64,000 bases of DNA from assembly GCA_003956705.1 (NCBI GenBank), contig QZCP01000557.1, forward strand, positions 1-64,000, written 5' to 3'. Numbering within the stretch: position 1 is the stretch's first letter; every line of letters begins with the position of its first letter. A program made the translations under genes and the position numbers. This document shows, one piece after another, positions 1 to 14,558 of this stretch. A model generated the notes under the pieces. That model did not search any database. It was given only the letters and a program-made list of their open reading frames with translations, and was not told where the DNA came from. The stretch is from Brevipalpus yothersi. Its lineage: Eukaryota > Arthropoda > Arachnida > Trombidiformes > Tenuipalpidae.

Positions 1-68
<68 letters not shown>
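1..68. repeat. (CT)n microsatellite
   Basis: Pure CT; begins at the window edge and may extend outside. Confidence 0.97.
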
Positions 69-72
<4 letters not shown>

Positions 73-236
73 AGTTGCCTCATTTATCACGCAAAGGGAT
101 GGACCATGTTCTGCTAGGAAAAACGCTAAAAAATCACCACGAGGACAGGTTATTTCGGCTCCACTTTAACTACTTGTATGCTTACATGTTTTGAATTCAT
201 TGGGCAAAGAGAGAAGTTTTTCTCAAGCCATGTAAT

Positions 237-238
<2 letters not shown>

Positions 239-298
<60 letters not shown>
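239..298. repeat. (AG)n microsatellite
   Basis: Uninterrupted AG run. Confidence 0.97.
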
Positions 299-301
<3 letters not shown>

Positions 302-2375
302 TGGCAATTGGTGAAGAAAATCCGTTGATTGGGCATCCAATATTTCATCTCATGGAGAGGGAAAAGTGAGTAAACTATCTTTTCTTTCAGAACTTCTTGA
401 TTCTGACCGCCGACATTTGAGACTTGCAAGTCTCATCTCTTCTAGGCTTTAGTGTTGGCTCTTCATGTTGGTAATCAGCAAAAATTTACAAACATTTGTC
501 AAGGTTTTGGAATCTTTTTAAAACGATATTTTGACCAGTTTGAGAGATGAGACGTGATTTTCTTATTCGCTAATTGCAATGATTTGTCTGATTCTCTGAT
601 CTCATACAGAGAAAGAGAGGAAGAGAGAGAAGGTAATACAAGTCATCGTTTTTTAAAGGAGTGAAAAAGAAGCAGAAAAAGGACCAAATTCCCTCTTTTC
701 TCTCTCTCTCTCTCTCTCATCCTTTTGCTTGTATCATTATTTTGGTTCCTCAATTTTTATGCCGCAATCTAGCTCTTTCTCACTTTGGTGGACTGTTTCG
801 GTACTGGTCACAAGATGGAAAGAAAAGCGTTGCAAAGTCTGCACGAAAGGACGATCTGATTTACAGATAGTGACCGTGAGTGAATTGAGTAAATCGAGCT
901 CATCACTGGATTGAAGAAGAGAGAGAGAGAGAATTACCAACAAAGCTTCGGCGATATATCTCTATGCGTTCACATTCTCCGATGAACGGAGAGTAAATGA
1001 ATGGATGTGTATCATGAGGTAACCAAATCGAGCGCCTGAATCATGTTTAAATTTCAAGTGGATAAAAAGGAAAAATTTTCACTCCATCACCATCAACAAG
1101 TAAACAAGCGCACCCTTAATGATGGGGAAAAAGAAGAGAGAGAGAGAGAAGATGGAAGCATCGGCAATAGTAAGAAGAATGCTCGCTTCGGAACCGAAAA
1201 AATCATTTAATGCCGAAGCGATGTGGTAACTCATGGTCTTCACCTCCCATTTCCAAGTGACCCTTTCTGGTCAGTTTGCCCTATCAAATCAGAGCGTTGT
1301 TGTTCTCACGCAACTTCATCTATCCTCATTCACTTCCATTCAGTCCACTGTTAAGCTGCTCGAGCGTGCGATCTGACAGATCGCGCTTGGGCTCATATTT
1401 ATACGAGCATGTATGTGTGAGTATATGTATGTATGTATGTGCGTGTGTGTGAGCATCTATTGGCTAACAAAATGATTAATCGAAATCAAATTCACATATT
1501 TCGTGCACAAATCAGCACCAAAAAACCGTTCATGCTCGCCAAAATCTATCAAAAATATCACCTTCATCACAACTCGAAGCCCACTTGTCCATCATTATGA
1601 CAGACTAGACTGATACGTTTTTTTTACTGGCAGCGACAACCATACAACTGCCCAACATACACCGCATCAATGACCACCTTTGATTGGTATAAAAAGAAAA
1701 GGTCCACGAAAAAAAAGTAACCACTCCAACTACTACCTATTCGATTGATTCTCATCATCATTCTCTCAACTATATACACCGATCAAAGTGATCGGAAATC
1801 GGCTGTCAATTGTATCTGTTCTGTTAGTGGACGACTGATGTTGATGATGATCAAGCTACCATCCGATTGCTCCTCACTCAAACCTCTTGAGCCCCCTTTT
1901 TTTATGCTCACAAATTTTGAGAGGATTTTTTCTCCTTCTTACTCTGCTTTCCTTCAATTCGGTATCTGCTCTAAATTCACTACTTCTTATCACTGTTCAT
2001 CAGGTCAATCATGTGCCCTGATTATGCATGCAAATAAGAGAAAGAGAGATGAGAGAGAAAGAAAAGGAAAAAGAAAAAAAGGAGAGAAAGAGAAATAAAA
2101 AAAGAAGCCACAAGAACGAACTTCGTGACTGATCGAATTTTTTTCATCTGTTCATGTGTTCATCATAGTCCAATATGTGGTCAATCCTCTCAAGCCTTTT
2201 ATATATCAAATCTTATACACATCAAACTGACTATATGGACGGTGGTGGACCATGATCACTCAATGAACACACAGCAGTCGTGATAATTTTCTATTGAATC
2301 TATTAGGACCACCCCGTTTATTTCAACATTCCTCTTCTCCTCACCAAGCAAGAATGATTGCTTCCACTGTTTTTC

Positions 2376-2376
<1 letters not shown>

Positions 2377-2421
<45 letters not shown>
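2377..2421. repeat. (AG)n microsatellite
   Basis: Pure run after TTTTTCT. Confidence 0.95.
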
Positions 2422-2425
<4 letters not shown>

Positions 2426-2735
2426 AAAGATGAAGAGTAAGAGAGAAAGCGATTTGTTGATGCTGGAATGCCAGTATAAACTGTTTGTATAGACAGTAAG
2501 AATTCAAGTCATGTCCGGAGAATGAATCTTGTGTGCATCCCGTAGACAAGAGACTCTTTTCATCTTTCGTGACTTTCTTTAGTGAAAAATTTTTTCTCTC
2601 TTCCACTATCTCTCTTTCTCTCTTTCTCTTTCCTGCGAATGAGTTATGTACAAAGGAAAGTTTATAAGTTAAGTAATGATGATAAAGTGGAGAGTTGGCA
2701 AGATTCAGAATTTTGTATAAATAGGAAATATTGAT

Positions 2736-2739
<4 letters not shown>

Positions 2740-2793
<54 letters not shown>
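2740..2793. repeat. (AG)n microsatellite
   Basis: Pure run; AAAGAGAAAA follows. Confidence 0.95.
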
Positions 2794-2800
<7 letters not shown>

Positions 2801-3052
2801 AAGTTTGCAGTGTTTTTGGAGTTGGAGTGATAAGTAAAGCGAGAAAAGAGACTTAGAGAGACCCGAGAGGCTAGTAATAATTTTGTGATGAATAGCTTCA
2901 TCCTTAAATGACTTCTTCTTGTGTTCACAGTTAACTTTTGCTCCTTATTCTTCTGCTCCTGTCAAAAAATATCGCCCAATGTTTTAGGAGCACATGTTCC
3001 CTTTGTCAACATTTACAATAGAAAAATGATTCCTTCTTCCTCCCTTTCTCTC

Positions 3053-3090
3053 TCCGTTCTCCATTCTCCATTCTCAATTCTCAATTCTCT
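3053..3090. repeat. Short 7-bp tandem repeat (CATTCTC/AATTCTC)
   Basis: Four to five degenerate copies of a heptamer, the first as CATTCTC and the later ones as AATTCTC. Confidence 0.7.
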
Positions 3091-3238
3091 ATTGGACTTA
3101 ATAAGGTGTAAAAAACAGTTTACAAAACTTATAAAACACTATTCTTTCTCAAGTATCAAGGGAGTGAAAGCAAATCAAAGTCATCCCTATATCTTTCATT
3201 TTTTCTGTCATTTTTGCTCCTTTTTTATTTTTGCTCTC

Positions 3239-3241
<3 letters not shown>

Positions 3242-3298
<57 letters not shown>
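3242..3298. repeat. (CT)n microsatellite
   Basis: Pure run in a pyrimidine-rich setting. Confidence 0.97.
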
Positions 3299-3303
<5 letters not shown>

Positions 3304-3604
3304 GCTCTTTCTCTTCATGCAATCCAATTTTTCAGTCAAATGAAATGCAAATTGATCTTGCAAGATTCCCATCTCCCATCTTGACCAGCGTATGTGTATA
3401 TGTGTGTGTGTACAAGTACAACTAAAGGTAACTTATGGAACACAAGAATGATAATAATAATAAGATATGCAATCTTATGGACTCAGTATGAAGGAAGGTA
3501 CAAAAAAGTATTCACATCCTGATAACATCGAAAATGAAATTTTTCTTTCGAGCTCGATTAAGACAATGAAGCAATTTGCATGCTCATATACACCACTAAA
3601 TTTG

Positions 3605-3605
<1 letters not shown>

Positions 3606-3643
<38 letters not shown>
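3606..3643. repeat. (CT)n microsatellite
   Basis: Pure run followed by TTTCTCTC. Confidence 0.95.
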
Positions 3644-3651
<8 letters not shown>

Positions 3652-3857
3652 TCTCATACCAGAGGAAGGAAAAAGGATGAAGGAGTGAGCTGGCAGTTGG
3701 TTTAAAAGTTTCCAAGTCTCATCATGAGGCATATAAAATAATGAAAAATAATAACAAGCAAGCAAGTAATGCAAAAAAGCCAAGCTGCCTCTCTCTCAAC
3801 TTCAACGAAAATTTACGCTATTATCAACTTTCTTTCCAATTTGATTTGCCCAATGAT

Positions 3858-3900
3858 CAGCAACAGCAACAGCAGCAGCAGCTTGCACCACCACCACCAG
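3858..3900. repeat. (CAR)n then (CCA)n trinucleotide repeat
   Basis: CAGCAACAG-type triplets pass into CACCACCACC. A plus frame reads this as a Gln run then Pro run, but no exon signals surround it. Confidence 0.85.
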
Positions 3901-4041
3901 TCATTATGATCAAGCGAGTGTGCCAATAATTCGTATAAAAAAAGGCTATATATGATGATGATATTGACAAGGACAATCACGATTTAGTTAAATAATTTCG
4001 ATACGTTCTCATGGCGTCCATTCAAGTTCACATGATATTCC

Positions 4042-4049
<8 letters not shown>

Positions 4050-4087
<38 letters not shown>
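4050..4087. repeat. (CT)n microsatellite
   Basis: Pure run. Confidence 0.95.
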
Positions 4088-4090
<3 letters not shown>

Positions 4091-4669
4091 TCCACAAGGC
4101 CATAGAGAATTTTGTGAGTGAGATGGAACATATGTTCACATTATCATCACATTTATTTGTTCAAATTCACAATTGTGTATGTGAGATGTGTGCCTATGAG
4201 GAGAGGAGAGAAGTGATTCTAATTTGAGATCAAATTCCTTCAGAATAATCGTCCTATTCACTTGCGAATATAATCGTCAGCGTCATGATGAATCGAAAAG
4301 GATAAGCATTTTATCCTGATGACCTTCTCAATCACACACAATAATGTGCTAATTTTTGCTGGCAATTGGCTGAAAAAAAAGTTTTGCCCACAGATTATCT
4401 TCGATCAAAAGGTTGTGAGTGTGTGTGTGTGAAAACAAAAGGCATTTACTCACATCATGATGAAAGAGACGAACAAAATGAATGATGTCAACAATATTAA
4501 TTCATTCATGTACATATATATATATAAATTGTCGATATCATCTTTTCATTCGTGCTCTCATGATTATGCCTAGCTACGTTACGTTACGTTAAGTTGGTCG
4601 AATTGGGTTCTCATTGGGAAACAAAATCAGGATAACTGATAGGTGTTGAAAGGTGCTATCTAAAATGTT

Positions 4670-4673
<4 letters not shown>

Positions 4674-4737
<64 letters not shown>
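4674..4737. repeat. (AG)n microsatellite
   Basis: Pure run of about 64 bp. Confidence 0.97.
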
Positions 4738-4739
<2 letters not shown>

Positions 4740-5474
4740 AGAATCGATTCTGCCATTTCGATTAATTCAAAATGATCCAATGTTGTGATGAAAGTGGTGA
4801 TAGATGTGATGTGAAACACTATCGTCCGCTATTTTTTTGTGCAACACACAACACTATTGCAACTGACAATCATTCAAAAATAATCGCTCTGATTCATAGG
4901 CTATTTTTTCATGAAGAACTGAGCGAAAAAAAGGAAATATCTCCACCCTAGAACCATTGGTATCTTGTGATTTTTGATCAATATATTGATAATATATATA
5001 TGCCAATAAACTGGATGGAAGCGGAGGACATTAATTCAGGAGATACTCGATCCTTTTTGACGAAACAATAGTTTTTCTGAAAGAAATTTTGGCTCAAAAG
5101 TTTTCGATTTTTGAAAAAATTTTCATCATCAAGTGGCGGATAGGGAGAAACTGATTAATATTCATTGGATAGCCAAATTGAAAAAAAAGTAACAAAAATA
5201 TCAAGAACTGCTGATTATTGATTGAAAAAATGACAAAATTGGAGAGAGAAAAGCGTTTCTCTCTCTCTTATATTAATGAGAGTGTAGCAAATTATTCCTT
5301 CTTCTTCCCTTCCCCCAATATACATGTAAGATGAATGTCTGTCCGAATGAAACATTTGAATGGCAAATTATTAGCACCTTCAAGAGCAAGTTATGAATAC
5401 ATTTTTTCTTCACACCCAAAGTCATGTCTGTCTTGGGTAACACTTCAACCAAAAATCATACCTTTTTTCTCGCT

Positions 5475-5512
5475 CTCCATCCATCTATCTATCTATCCAT
5501 CTATCCACTATT
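5475..5512. repeat. (CTAT/CCAT)n tetranucleotide repeat
   Basis: Mixed CCATCTATCTATC units; a similar run occurs at 53223. Confidence 0.8.
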
Positions 5513-6294
5513 CCGTATATTGGCCTTTATTCTCCTCTCGATCAACTAACTCTCTATCCTCCTTATCCAACTCCCCCTTCAATCTTCATCCACATCTTTT
5601 TCTTCTCTCTCTCTCTCTCTCTCTTCACCCTAATCATTCGCCTTCAGCCCCATCATCTCTCTCTCCCAACGTGCCGATTTACTCCTGTCACCCATGACAT
5701 TTCAATAGCAAAATTCATAATCCGATCACAGAATTATTATCTGGAATGTGCGTATGTGTGTGTGTGTGTGTATGTGTATCGACTGAATTTCAATTCATCA
5801 GACGCACACACACATTACCAATTGCCAGTCTCTCTTAAACATCAACTGGGCACCACTAACGACCTCCGAACACAAGCGAATCAATCCAAATCCAAATTGA
5901 ACCTTAATGTAATATAACGTTCGATGATCAAGGAATTTCTTCTTTTCTTCTATCCTTAAATATATACATATATATATATGTATAGTGAAGAAAAAAAGTT
6001 ACAGTCTCTTGTCACGTCAATAAGTCAGACCAATGAGGTGCCAAAGTGCCAGGCTAACTATGGCACACCCGTAAAAAAATTTGGGAATAAAATAATAATA
6101 AGAAGATGTTGATGATGAAGATGAAGATGGAGAAGAGAGAAGAAGGCAAAAAAGAGGTGGAAGAAGGAGGAGATTCAAAGAGCAAGATCAAGTCTATTTA
6201 CCCCTATTCTTGATCTCGATTATAAAATATATATGATATGTTATGATATTATGATGATGTGAACTTGAAAAAGAAGCATACCTTGATGTAAGGT

Positions 6295-6298
<4 letters not shown>

Positions 6299-6354
<56 letters not shown>
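6299..6354. repeat. (AG)n microsatellite
   Basis: Pure run. Confidence 0.97.
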
Positions 6355-6357
<3 letters not shown>

Positions 6358-8596
6358 CAGAACATTCTTTTTTCTTACGAAAATCATTCAAAATATTCGA
6401 CTAGTCTACTTGAGGTATTAGATTAATTCATTAACATCCAATCATTTTGTGAGTATCATCATCAACGAGATTTATTCTCACCTCCTGAGGGTTCCTCTCT
6501 CTCTCTCTTCCTCTTTCTTCCTCTCTTTTTCTCGCCTACTCATTCAAGGAACTTTTTTTCTTCTCTCAAAAATCAACCATCAAAATTTGAACAAAAAGTT
6601 AACAAAAATAAGCGAACCAACCAAGTAATCAACCAACCGAATAATCAAATAGCCTTCTCTCTTTCTCTCTCTCTCTCTCTCTTTTCTTCCATCTTCAACA
6701 TGGCTAATCTGGTAACAATTCGAAGGCGTTGATTATCATAAAGTGTGTGTTTTTTTTCAGTCTTGATAGAATGCTTCAAGCGAATCTCTATCTTAATATT
6801 TACCGAAAGATGATGATGATATTATCATCATCATAAGGATGCTCCATTCATGTGAGGTGCTTGTGGACAAGATACAGGTATGAGGAGATGAATTTGTTTC
6901 AATTACCTTAAGGCATTTCCTTGACCATCTCTCTTTCCTCTCTCTCCTCTTATGTGTATATATCGGCAACAGTCAAGTGTACAGTGAACGATAAGTGGAC
7001 TCGAAGCAATAAGGTATGGCAAAAAAATGGTTCACATTATCAACAGGTGAACATATATATATATATATGTATGTATGTTGTTTTTTTATAATCTACATCA
7101 TTTTCTCATCTCTTGATGAAACAATAAAAATTGTTACTTTTTTGCTCTCAAGTGAAAGAGAAGAAAAAAACAATGGCCAATACATGATGAAACTTTCAAT
7201 CTATGACTGATCACTGTTGATGATTAGAATGCTTAGAGAGTTATCATGATGATGACGATTTTACAAATCGTCACCATCGTCATGATGAAGGAAATGGACA
7301 GTGATTTGAATAAGCCAATTAATTATCCAGTGTCCACACTTTTTAATGTCTCTCTATTTCCCTGTAATGTGTTCATGTATTCGGTTCCAAAATGACAATG
7401 TGAAGAAAATGTTGCACACTTTGACAAGGAAAAGGCCGATTCAATAGATCAATTTGGTCATGATTGGAATGATCTGAATTTTTGATATCAGATAAAAAAG
7501 TGATGACAACTGAATGAGAGAGCTCAATGACTAACAAAGAGAGAAAGTGAGAATCTGATCAAGTCAATATCTGGAGTTTTCATGGAGAGAGAGAGAAAAC
7601 TTTTTCGAGACCAAAACAATCTATAGACATGATAGGATCAATGGGAATGCTATTTCGTGAACATACACAAAATGGCTTCATATAAAGTCAGCTTGATCAA
7701 GAGACGCCTTGAATCACTTCAAATCTCAAGATACCCTTTTGGCACATTATTGACCCTTGCCTTATTGCACAAACTTTTCTAGTCCAATATTATAGACCCG
7801 AAAATGACATTGATAATTGACTTGCTCTCCATCTTGGACTTTTCTTTCCTCTATCTCTCTCTTCTCCAGCATCCCAAAGGTCTCATCTACACACTGGCTC
7901 ACACAAGTGAGACCTGGCAAGAATCTGTCCATCTGATTGGAAACAGTACTCTCACCATTCTCATGATCAATCTAGGAGAGGATGGAAGCGAGAAAGAGGA
8001 AGAAAGAAAAGTATATGATTATCTGAGCAACATTCCCAGCCTCCGCATCACTTCTCATCGCTTGTCTGGGGGCTTCTCACACACAGTGGTCATTCTCGTG
8101 GCCATTTCCACGCCTTCTTCATTCACTTTGATGGCTGTAAGCATGCCGAAGACGATTGGAGACACAATATTTTCTCCCAAGGAAACCGTAAGATGCCTCC
8201 CCAAAATCGATTGTGTACTCAATGGAAAAGCAAAAAGATGGAGAGAGAGAGAGAGAAAGGAGAGAAGATAGAAGAAGGGAGAAAAGACCAGACAGAATGA
8301 AAGAGGAAGAAGATGAGGAAGAAAAAGAGAAGATGAAGAAGAAGAAGATGAAGAAAAATGGAAAAGATCGCCACCGCTCTATAGACGACCCAGATAGACA
8401 CGTATATACACTATCTATTTTCGCTTTTGGAGAGATGCTTGAATTTTGCCTGTTCAGTGGCCATGGGCATGTCACGAAGAGTTCATTTATCTGTCAGAGA
8501 ATGGAAATCGCTGAAAACGCATGTTCTACAGAACATAATTCTCATCCATCGTCTTGAATCGGTCTCCTTCCAGCAATACATACATTCCATCTCTTC

Positions 8597-8597
<1 letters not shown>

Positions 8598-8642
<45 letters not shown>
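8598..8642. repeat. (CT)n microsatellite
   Basis: Pure run. Confidence 0.95.
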
Positions 8643-8644
<2 letters not shown>

Positions 8645-10068
8645 CTCATCTTATTTATCGTTTGTATCATCTCTTTCCCTTGTTCATCCTATCAACATAG
8701 ATCATGTATTCAAGCATGTTGCCAATCATCAAAATGTTTCGGAAATGTATTCAAAACATTGAAACATGATTACCTGAGAATTGTGAGTAGGAATAGTTTC
8801 CTATGAAAGGGAAATTTTATTCCCTCTCTTTCTCTCACCTCTCTCTCTTCTACCTCTCGTCATCTGCATCATAGAGTCTGGATATTCCATCCATACTTTT
8901 CTATTTCTCTTTCTCTTTCCTCCTTATCTACTTCCGTTCGAGACAATCTCTCATCTCGATTCTTCGCTTCTAATCTGCATATTCATTAGCGGCATAAAAT
9001 CTCTTATGCAAGCTAATGATTAATTTATTCAATCACTATTGCACACACACACACACAAGCATTTTATAGCTTATATACATGATATCTTAGGGAGAAAAAA
9101 ATTGTGGCGACAGAATTGTAATCACCAGATTTCTCATTCTCATGAATTACTCTTGTACTGTTCCCGCATTTCATCAATCATCAACTAGGGTGGCTGGGCA
9201 AAGATCAACCGAATGATGATGGTGTCTATCAGTTTTCTTTTCCATCTTCTTTCTCTCTCTCTCTCCCTTTTTCGCTTATCTTTGGCCAAATTATCATTGC
9301 CAATGTTGATGGATTGGTTAGGCAAATCGAAAATCGAATAGGATAAAGACCGAAAAAGGTGATCAAAGAGCATGGATAGAAGTGAATATAGCAATAGTGA
9401 AAAGGCTGTACACATGATAATTGCTTTCCATAATCAAGCCTTCTTACATTACTGATGAACCGAACAGTCGATCCTCAGGTATTCCTTACTCTCAACTGAT
9501 GGTGCTACTCATTTAACAGTTTTTTATTTCTTTCACTTGAAAGAAAAGTAACAAAAATAGAAAAACAAAAATGATGAGCAAAATAAAATGCAAATAATTT
9601 TACTTCTTTTTTACACTCTTTTCCCACACATACACACACTCTTTGTCTTAACCATTTCGTAACCATCATCATACATATATATTCACCTAAACAGTGGTCA
9701 CTACATTACTCTTTTCCATCTTTCTTCACACTTGATCACGTTTGACTTATTTTTCTCATCTCTCAAACGTTACATTCGTCAGAGAGAAAAAGGAGAAACG
9801 TTGTGAACGTGAGAAAAATGAAGCAAATGAAGCAAAAAGAAAATGGCTATAAAATGGACTTCATCGTTCTACCGAAATGATGTACTTTCAACTGCACACA
9901 CACATATACACATGTTGAGGATCGGCATTCACTATCTGGCCTTTCTCATACATATATACTCACCAGAAGCATTCTTTTTCTACTTCTTCTTATTCCTCTC
10001 TCTTTCATTCTTATTATTATTATTGGAGAGAACATGTTATGGTGAACATCGCCCATATAACCTATCAG

Positions 10069-10112
10069 GCCAATGTGAGTGGCCTTTTTTTCTAGAGCAA
10101 TCATCATATATG
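10069..10112 (+). repeat. Copy 1 of a dispersed CCAATGTGARTGGCC element
   Basis: GCCAATGTGAGTGGCC, then a T run, then CAATCATCATA. Similar order and spacing recur at 40888. Confidence 0.5.
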
Positions 10113-10587
10113 TGTGTCTATGACCATTGATTTCTCATTGAAGATAACAAGGCCAACTGTGGCGTTAAGTGTATTTGCTGGAACTGTACTGAAAAATGAT
10201 GGAGAAGAGAGAGAGAAGAAAAATTTCACAAGTCTTATGGCCTTAGCGTAACAACACAAAGTAGTACCACCATTACTGCATGTCCAGTACTTGAGGGCAG
10301 CTTTGGATGAAGGAAAAATTATCTAACGAAACAGTGGAATAGACAATCGTATGATTACTCTCGCTGAGAATGCGGACACACACACATACACGTTTGGAAG
10401 GCCCAGAGAAAGCAAAAAGACCGTAAAATTTGAGGTCACTTTTCACAGAGTGACGGTAAAATCAGCACGATTTTCGCTCTCTTCTACATTCTGCATTTTG
10501 CCGATTGCGTTTCTCGCTTAACTTTGTACACTGGATAAGAGAGCTCTTAACCATAGGGTAATAACGGGGCGAAAGCAAGTGATGCCC

Positions 10588-10591
<4 letters not shown>

Positions 10592-10642
<51 letters not shown>
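10592..10642. repeat. (GA)n microsatellite
   Basis: Pure run. Confidence 0.95.
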
Positions 10643-10646
<4 letters not shown>

Positions 10647-11247
10647 CTGTAACTTCTGGTCTCTCGTCTGTGTGAGCTTTCATGAAAGATGATCGAAAAC
10701 AATAAGGCCGAAAAAGAGGCATGAGAGAATAAGGCGAATGGATAGACTCTATTTCCCAGGTAAATTGTTAGTGTCTCTCTCTCTCTCTCTTTCTCTTTCT
10801 GTGTTTCGGAGGCTGTTTTAAAATGATAATAGTAGTACTAGAACAACCAAGGGAAGAGAGAGAGAGAGAGGAAAAGAGAAAGCAATGAATGTGGAAACAG
10901 CAGTGACCTGACCACTGATGCCACTGATCATGAAATTCACTATTGTTGGAACAATGTCTAGTGGAATCAGTGAGTGGCGATTTTACAACCTGATTCCAAT
11001 GGGGCTAGTCTCTCTCTCTCTCTCTCTCTCTCTTAACCTTGTCTTCTTCTTTCAACCTCTCAGCATCCCCTCCTCCTCACAAAAAAGCACATGTATGCAT
11101 ATGTGTATACAAATACCCGCGTGTATGTATATATTTATGCAGGCCAGTTTTCATAGTCCTCGATTTTTTCTTCTTCTTCTTCTTCTCGTCCTGTGTGTAT
11201 GTGTGTGACCTAATCTTCGCTCTTTTTTCTCTCTCCTCCCGATATTT

Positions 11248-11250
<3 letters not shown>

Positions 11251-11311
<61 letters not shown>
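11251..11311. repeat. (CT)n microsatellite
   Basis: Pure run of about 61 bp; a shorter CT run lies at 11008-11033 and a TTC run at 11166-11188. Confidence 0.97.
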
Positions 11312-11314
<3 letters not shown>

Positions 11315-12050
11315 TCAGGCCGATCGTTTGCTCGCTCACCATGTTGTGTACATAAACTACATATGAGCATCGTCACGAGCATCCACCACCGTCCGTGGGA
11401 AAAGGTATTCCAAAATCATTTGGTGGACCGTCAATTTGACCTGGCCATTCTCTCTCTTTCTAATATGCACATACATACATAGCTTCGGGACTTGGCCATT
11501 TTCAGCGTGCCACCACCGACGCTGCCATACTACACCCTAGACCCACTTGGTCAACCTCTTCACACACTTGAATATTTAGTCCCGTGAAAATTTTGGGCAC
11601 GAACCTCTTCTGACTTCAATTCAGATCTCTCTAGTGTTTATACACATTCACCGCTAATAGCCGATAGTAGAGAGAGAAAGACTAACTTTGAAGGTGGACA
11701 AAACGATCATGCCGCAAAGAAGGTCAGTTCTAACATCTCACAGTGCAATCATCATGATCATAGTCGACAAAATTCATGAGCATTCTTGCAACCTTCTCTC
11801 TCTCGCCCTCTTGGCACAGTTTGGTTATTTTTGGTCCTCTCTAGAGGTCCGAGAAGAAAGAGGAGGAGAAGAAGTAAATTTTTTCCAACTTGAAACGTCC
11901 GAACAAAGTCCACACTGGTATGTGGAATCGCTTGATGATACCTAATTATGCAGTCTTCGGGAGTACATTGGGGCCATAAATATTCACTAGTCACACACAT
12001 TCAGAGGTCTGGGATATAATACGGCGTCCAAGCAAGTCATAATGAACTGC

Positions 12051-12053
<3 letters not shown>

Positions 12054-12096
<43 letters not shown>
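12054..12096. repeat. (AG)n microsatellite
   Basis: Pure run, one of a pair 130 bp apart. Confidence 0.95.
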
Positions 12097-12098
<2 letters not shown>

Positions 12099-12224
12099 GG
12101 CAGCAACTATGGCTTCTCTGTACATGGTAGCCTATCGGTGTTTACATGGCTGATGGATACCAAGTTCGTTGAACGTTGCATGGTCAGAATATGGAATATA
12201 TGTGCAATGGATAAAGTCTAGGAA

Positions 12225-12227
<3 letters not shown>

Positions 12228-12275
<48 letters not shown>
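12228..12275. repeat. (AG)n microsatellite
   Basis: Second member of the pair. Confidence 0.95.
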
Positions 12276-12277
<2 letters not shown>

Positions 12278-14558
12278 GGGAGAGGTAGAGGATAGCAAAT
12301 TGGACAGTATGGGTGGTGACGGGAGTTGCCAGTAAAAACAATTCTAACGGCTGAAAGTCACTTTTTGTGCCGACAAAGTTATTTTGTTGGTGTATAAGGA
12401 TGGCCAAAAGTGAGAGAAAGAGCATGAATTAGAAGCATCAGCAACTTCGACCAAGTCTATCGTTGATCATGTGTGTATGTGTGTGTATTTATACACTACT
12501 AATATAATGTTATTATTCAGTTTCACTTTCACCATGAGAAAATGTTATCCAAAAACTTTTGAAATAGAGAATACAAGTTGCGACCACACACAACAGTAGC
12601 TTCATACTTTTTGGGCATGATATCGCATGCTTGTCTAGTCTTGAAATCGTTTATGATGCTGAATTCTTTAGGAGTCAAGAGAAGTAATATAGTATGGCTA
12701 ATCAAAAGTAGGAGAAAAAGAGAGTGTGTATATGGGGATTGTTGAGTAAATGTAGTTTGAAAGATGGCGAAACCTTGGAATTCGAAAGGAAAGAGTAAGA
12801 GAGGAAGAAAAAGAGAGAGAGAAATGGAGTATTTGGTAGGTTTACGATTGAAATTGAGTGCAAATATCAATCTTATTTTGGGAGATAAAAAAATCTCATG
12901 GGAATGGTTCATCAGCGTTGTTTCCAATATTTACCAACAGAAATGAATGTTATTGCACTGTGGGTATGTGTGTTTGGGATATGAGTTTTATGGGTGTCAG
13001 AAAATGTCCAGCATACTTTGATATGATTTGATTACGGTGAGTAAAGTAAATCCATGAGAGGAAGACAAAGCTTTTGAGCACTATAGGTAAGGGAATACTT
13101 TGAGAAAAGGGGATGCTGGAATGGATAAGTGAACAACAAAACCACACATTGACTTGGATATGCTGTGGAGGTTGACTAAATGGGCTAACGTTAATCACAA
13201 TCTCTTTAAGATAATCAGAAAATTAGCTGGAGGACGTGAAGATCACAATGACGGAGAGCAGAGTGTATAAACAAGGATTGAAAGGCCAGTGGGAGGGAGA
13301 GGATGGAGATGAAGAAGAAGTGGTAGAAGAAGAGGAAGAAGTAGAGGCAGCAGAATAAGAAAAAGAAGATGTGGATCAAGGATCGAGAGATGGGATCGAG
13401 AGCATCTCAAGAGAGATGAAGACATGATGAGATGGATGCCCAGTGTTTGCCCGTGAATGCTTGATGTGCTGTATAAGTAATGTGAGATGCTTACGAGCAG
13501 TAGTAGTGGTAGTAGTGTTGCTGGCCAAACACAGTTCGACTAATAGTATTGGACAGAAAGGATGAAGAGTCAGGGGCAAGATAAAATAGATCATGAAGAA
13601 TAAGAGGAGGAAGAGGAAGAAAGGATGCTTGAAGGGTCTAACAAACATTTTCTCTCTCTCTCTCTCTCGTCCATAGAGAAGAGCTATCTTTTGCTATTCT
13701 CATCACAATTAATTAATTCTAGCCATTATCTTGAAATAATGTGACCAGAATGACCACTCTCACTCATGAGGCAGTATATTGAGTACATAGAGTTTGGGAA
13801 AGTATTGCTTGTCAATGATGGAAAAACGTCTTGAAGGACAATCAAGAAAAAGAGAGAGAGAGAAGTATCATCATCAATGATGAGGATCAATGCATACAGG
13901 GCAAGTGGGAAAAAAGAGGAGCAAATAAACAGAGCAAAATTCAACTAAAAGATGGAGATGCTTAATCATGGGAATTTGGAGGATAAATCAGAGAAGGGCA
14001 AGAATCTCTTGGCTTCTATTAGTCTGACAAAAGCGAGACAGTCACAAGGCATCGAGAGACTTTTAGTCCTCTGAGAGCAAGATGAGGAGGCTGTGGGATG
14101 AAGAGTGTAGGGAGTAGGGAAAATACTCGGAAGCTGAGGAGGAAGAGATGATCACACACACACAAGCCAAAATGATAATCCTCGTGTAAACATGTATTCA
14201 GTGTACAACCGCTCGGGGGTGGATGAAGAGAAAGAGGAAGAAAGAGAGAGAGAGAGGAAGAGAATGAGCCTGATGGGGATGCAAGTGGAGCGAAAAGATG
14301 AAGAGTAAAGATTGGTGCGATGAAAAGTTGGCCTCAAATCCATCAAGAAGTTATCAACGTTCACACACCGAAAATGAGTGAAAACAAAATCCGACAGTAA
14401 GTTTAACTAATGGACCGAGTATGTGTTCATGTCAGTGGTGCATTGATCCGATACTTTGATCAGGCAAAAAAGATGAAATCCAGATCCTCATGAAGAAATG
14501 GACGTAAAATGGATAGAGACAGCTTTTTGGATGAGTAAATTTTGTACATAGACATGTA

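Noticed and set aside
3741..3929. Small frame with a Gln run and Pro run
   Set aside because: Explained by CAG/CCA triplet repeats; no exon signals around it.
7804..8271. Plus-strand open frame of 155 codons
   Set aside because: No family resemblance, ends in a GA-rich run, and no donor or acceptor defines an exon.
11394..11402. CGTGGGAAA as a Notch-pathway Su(H) site
   Set aside because: A single match of this length is expected by chance in 64 kb; no cluster was seen.
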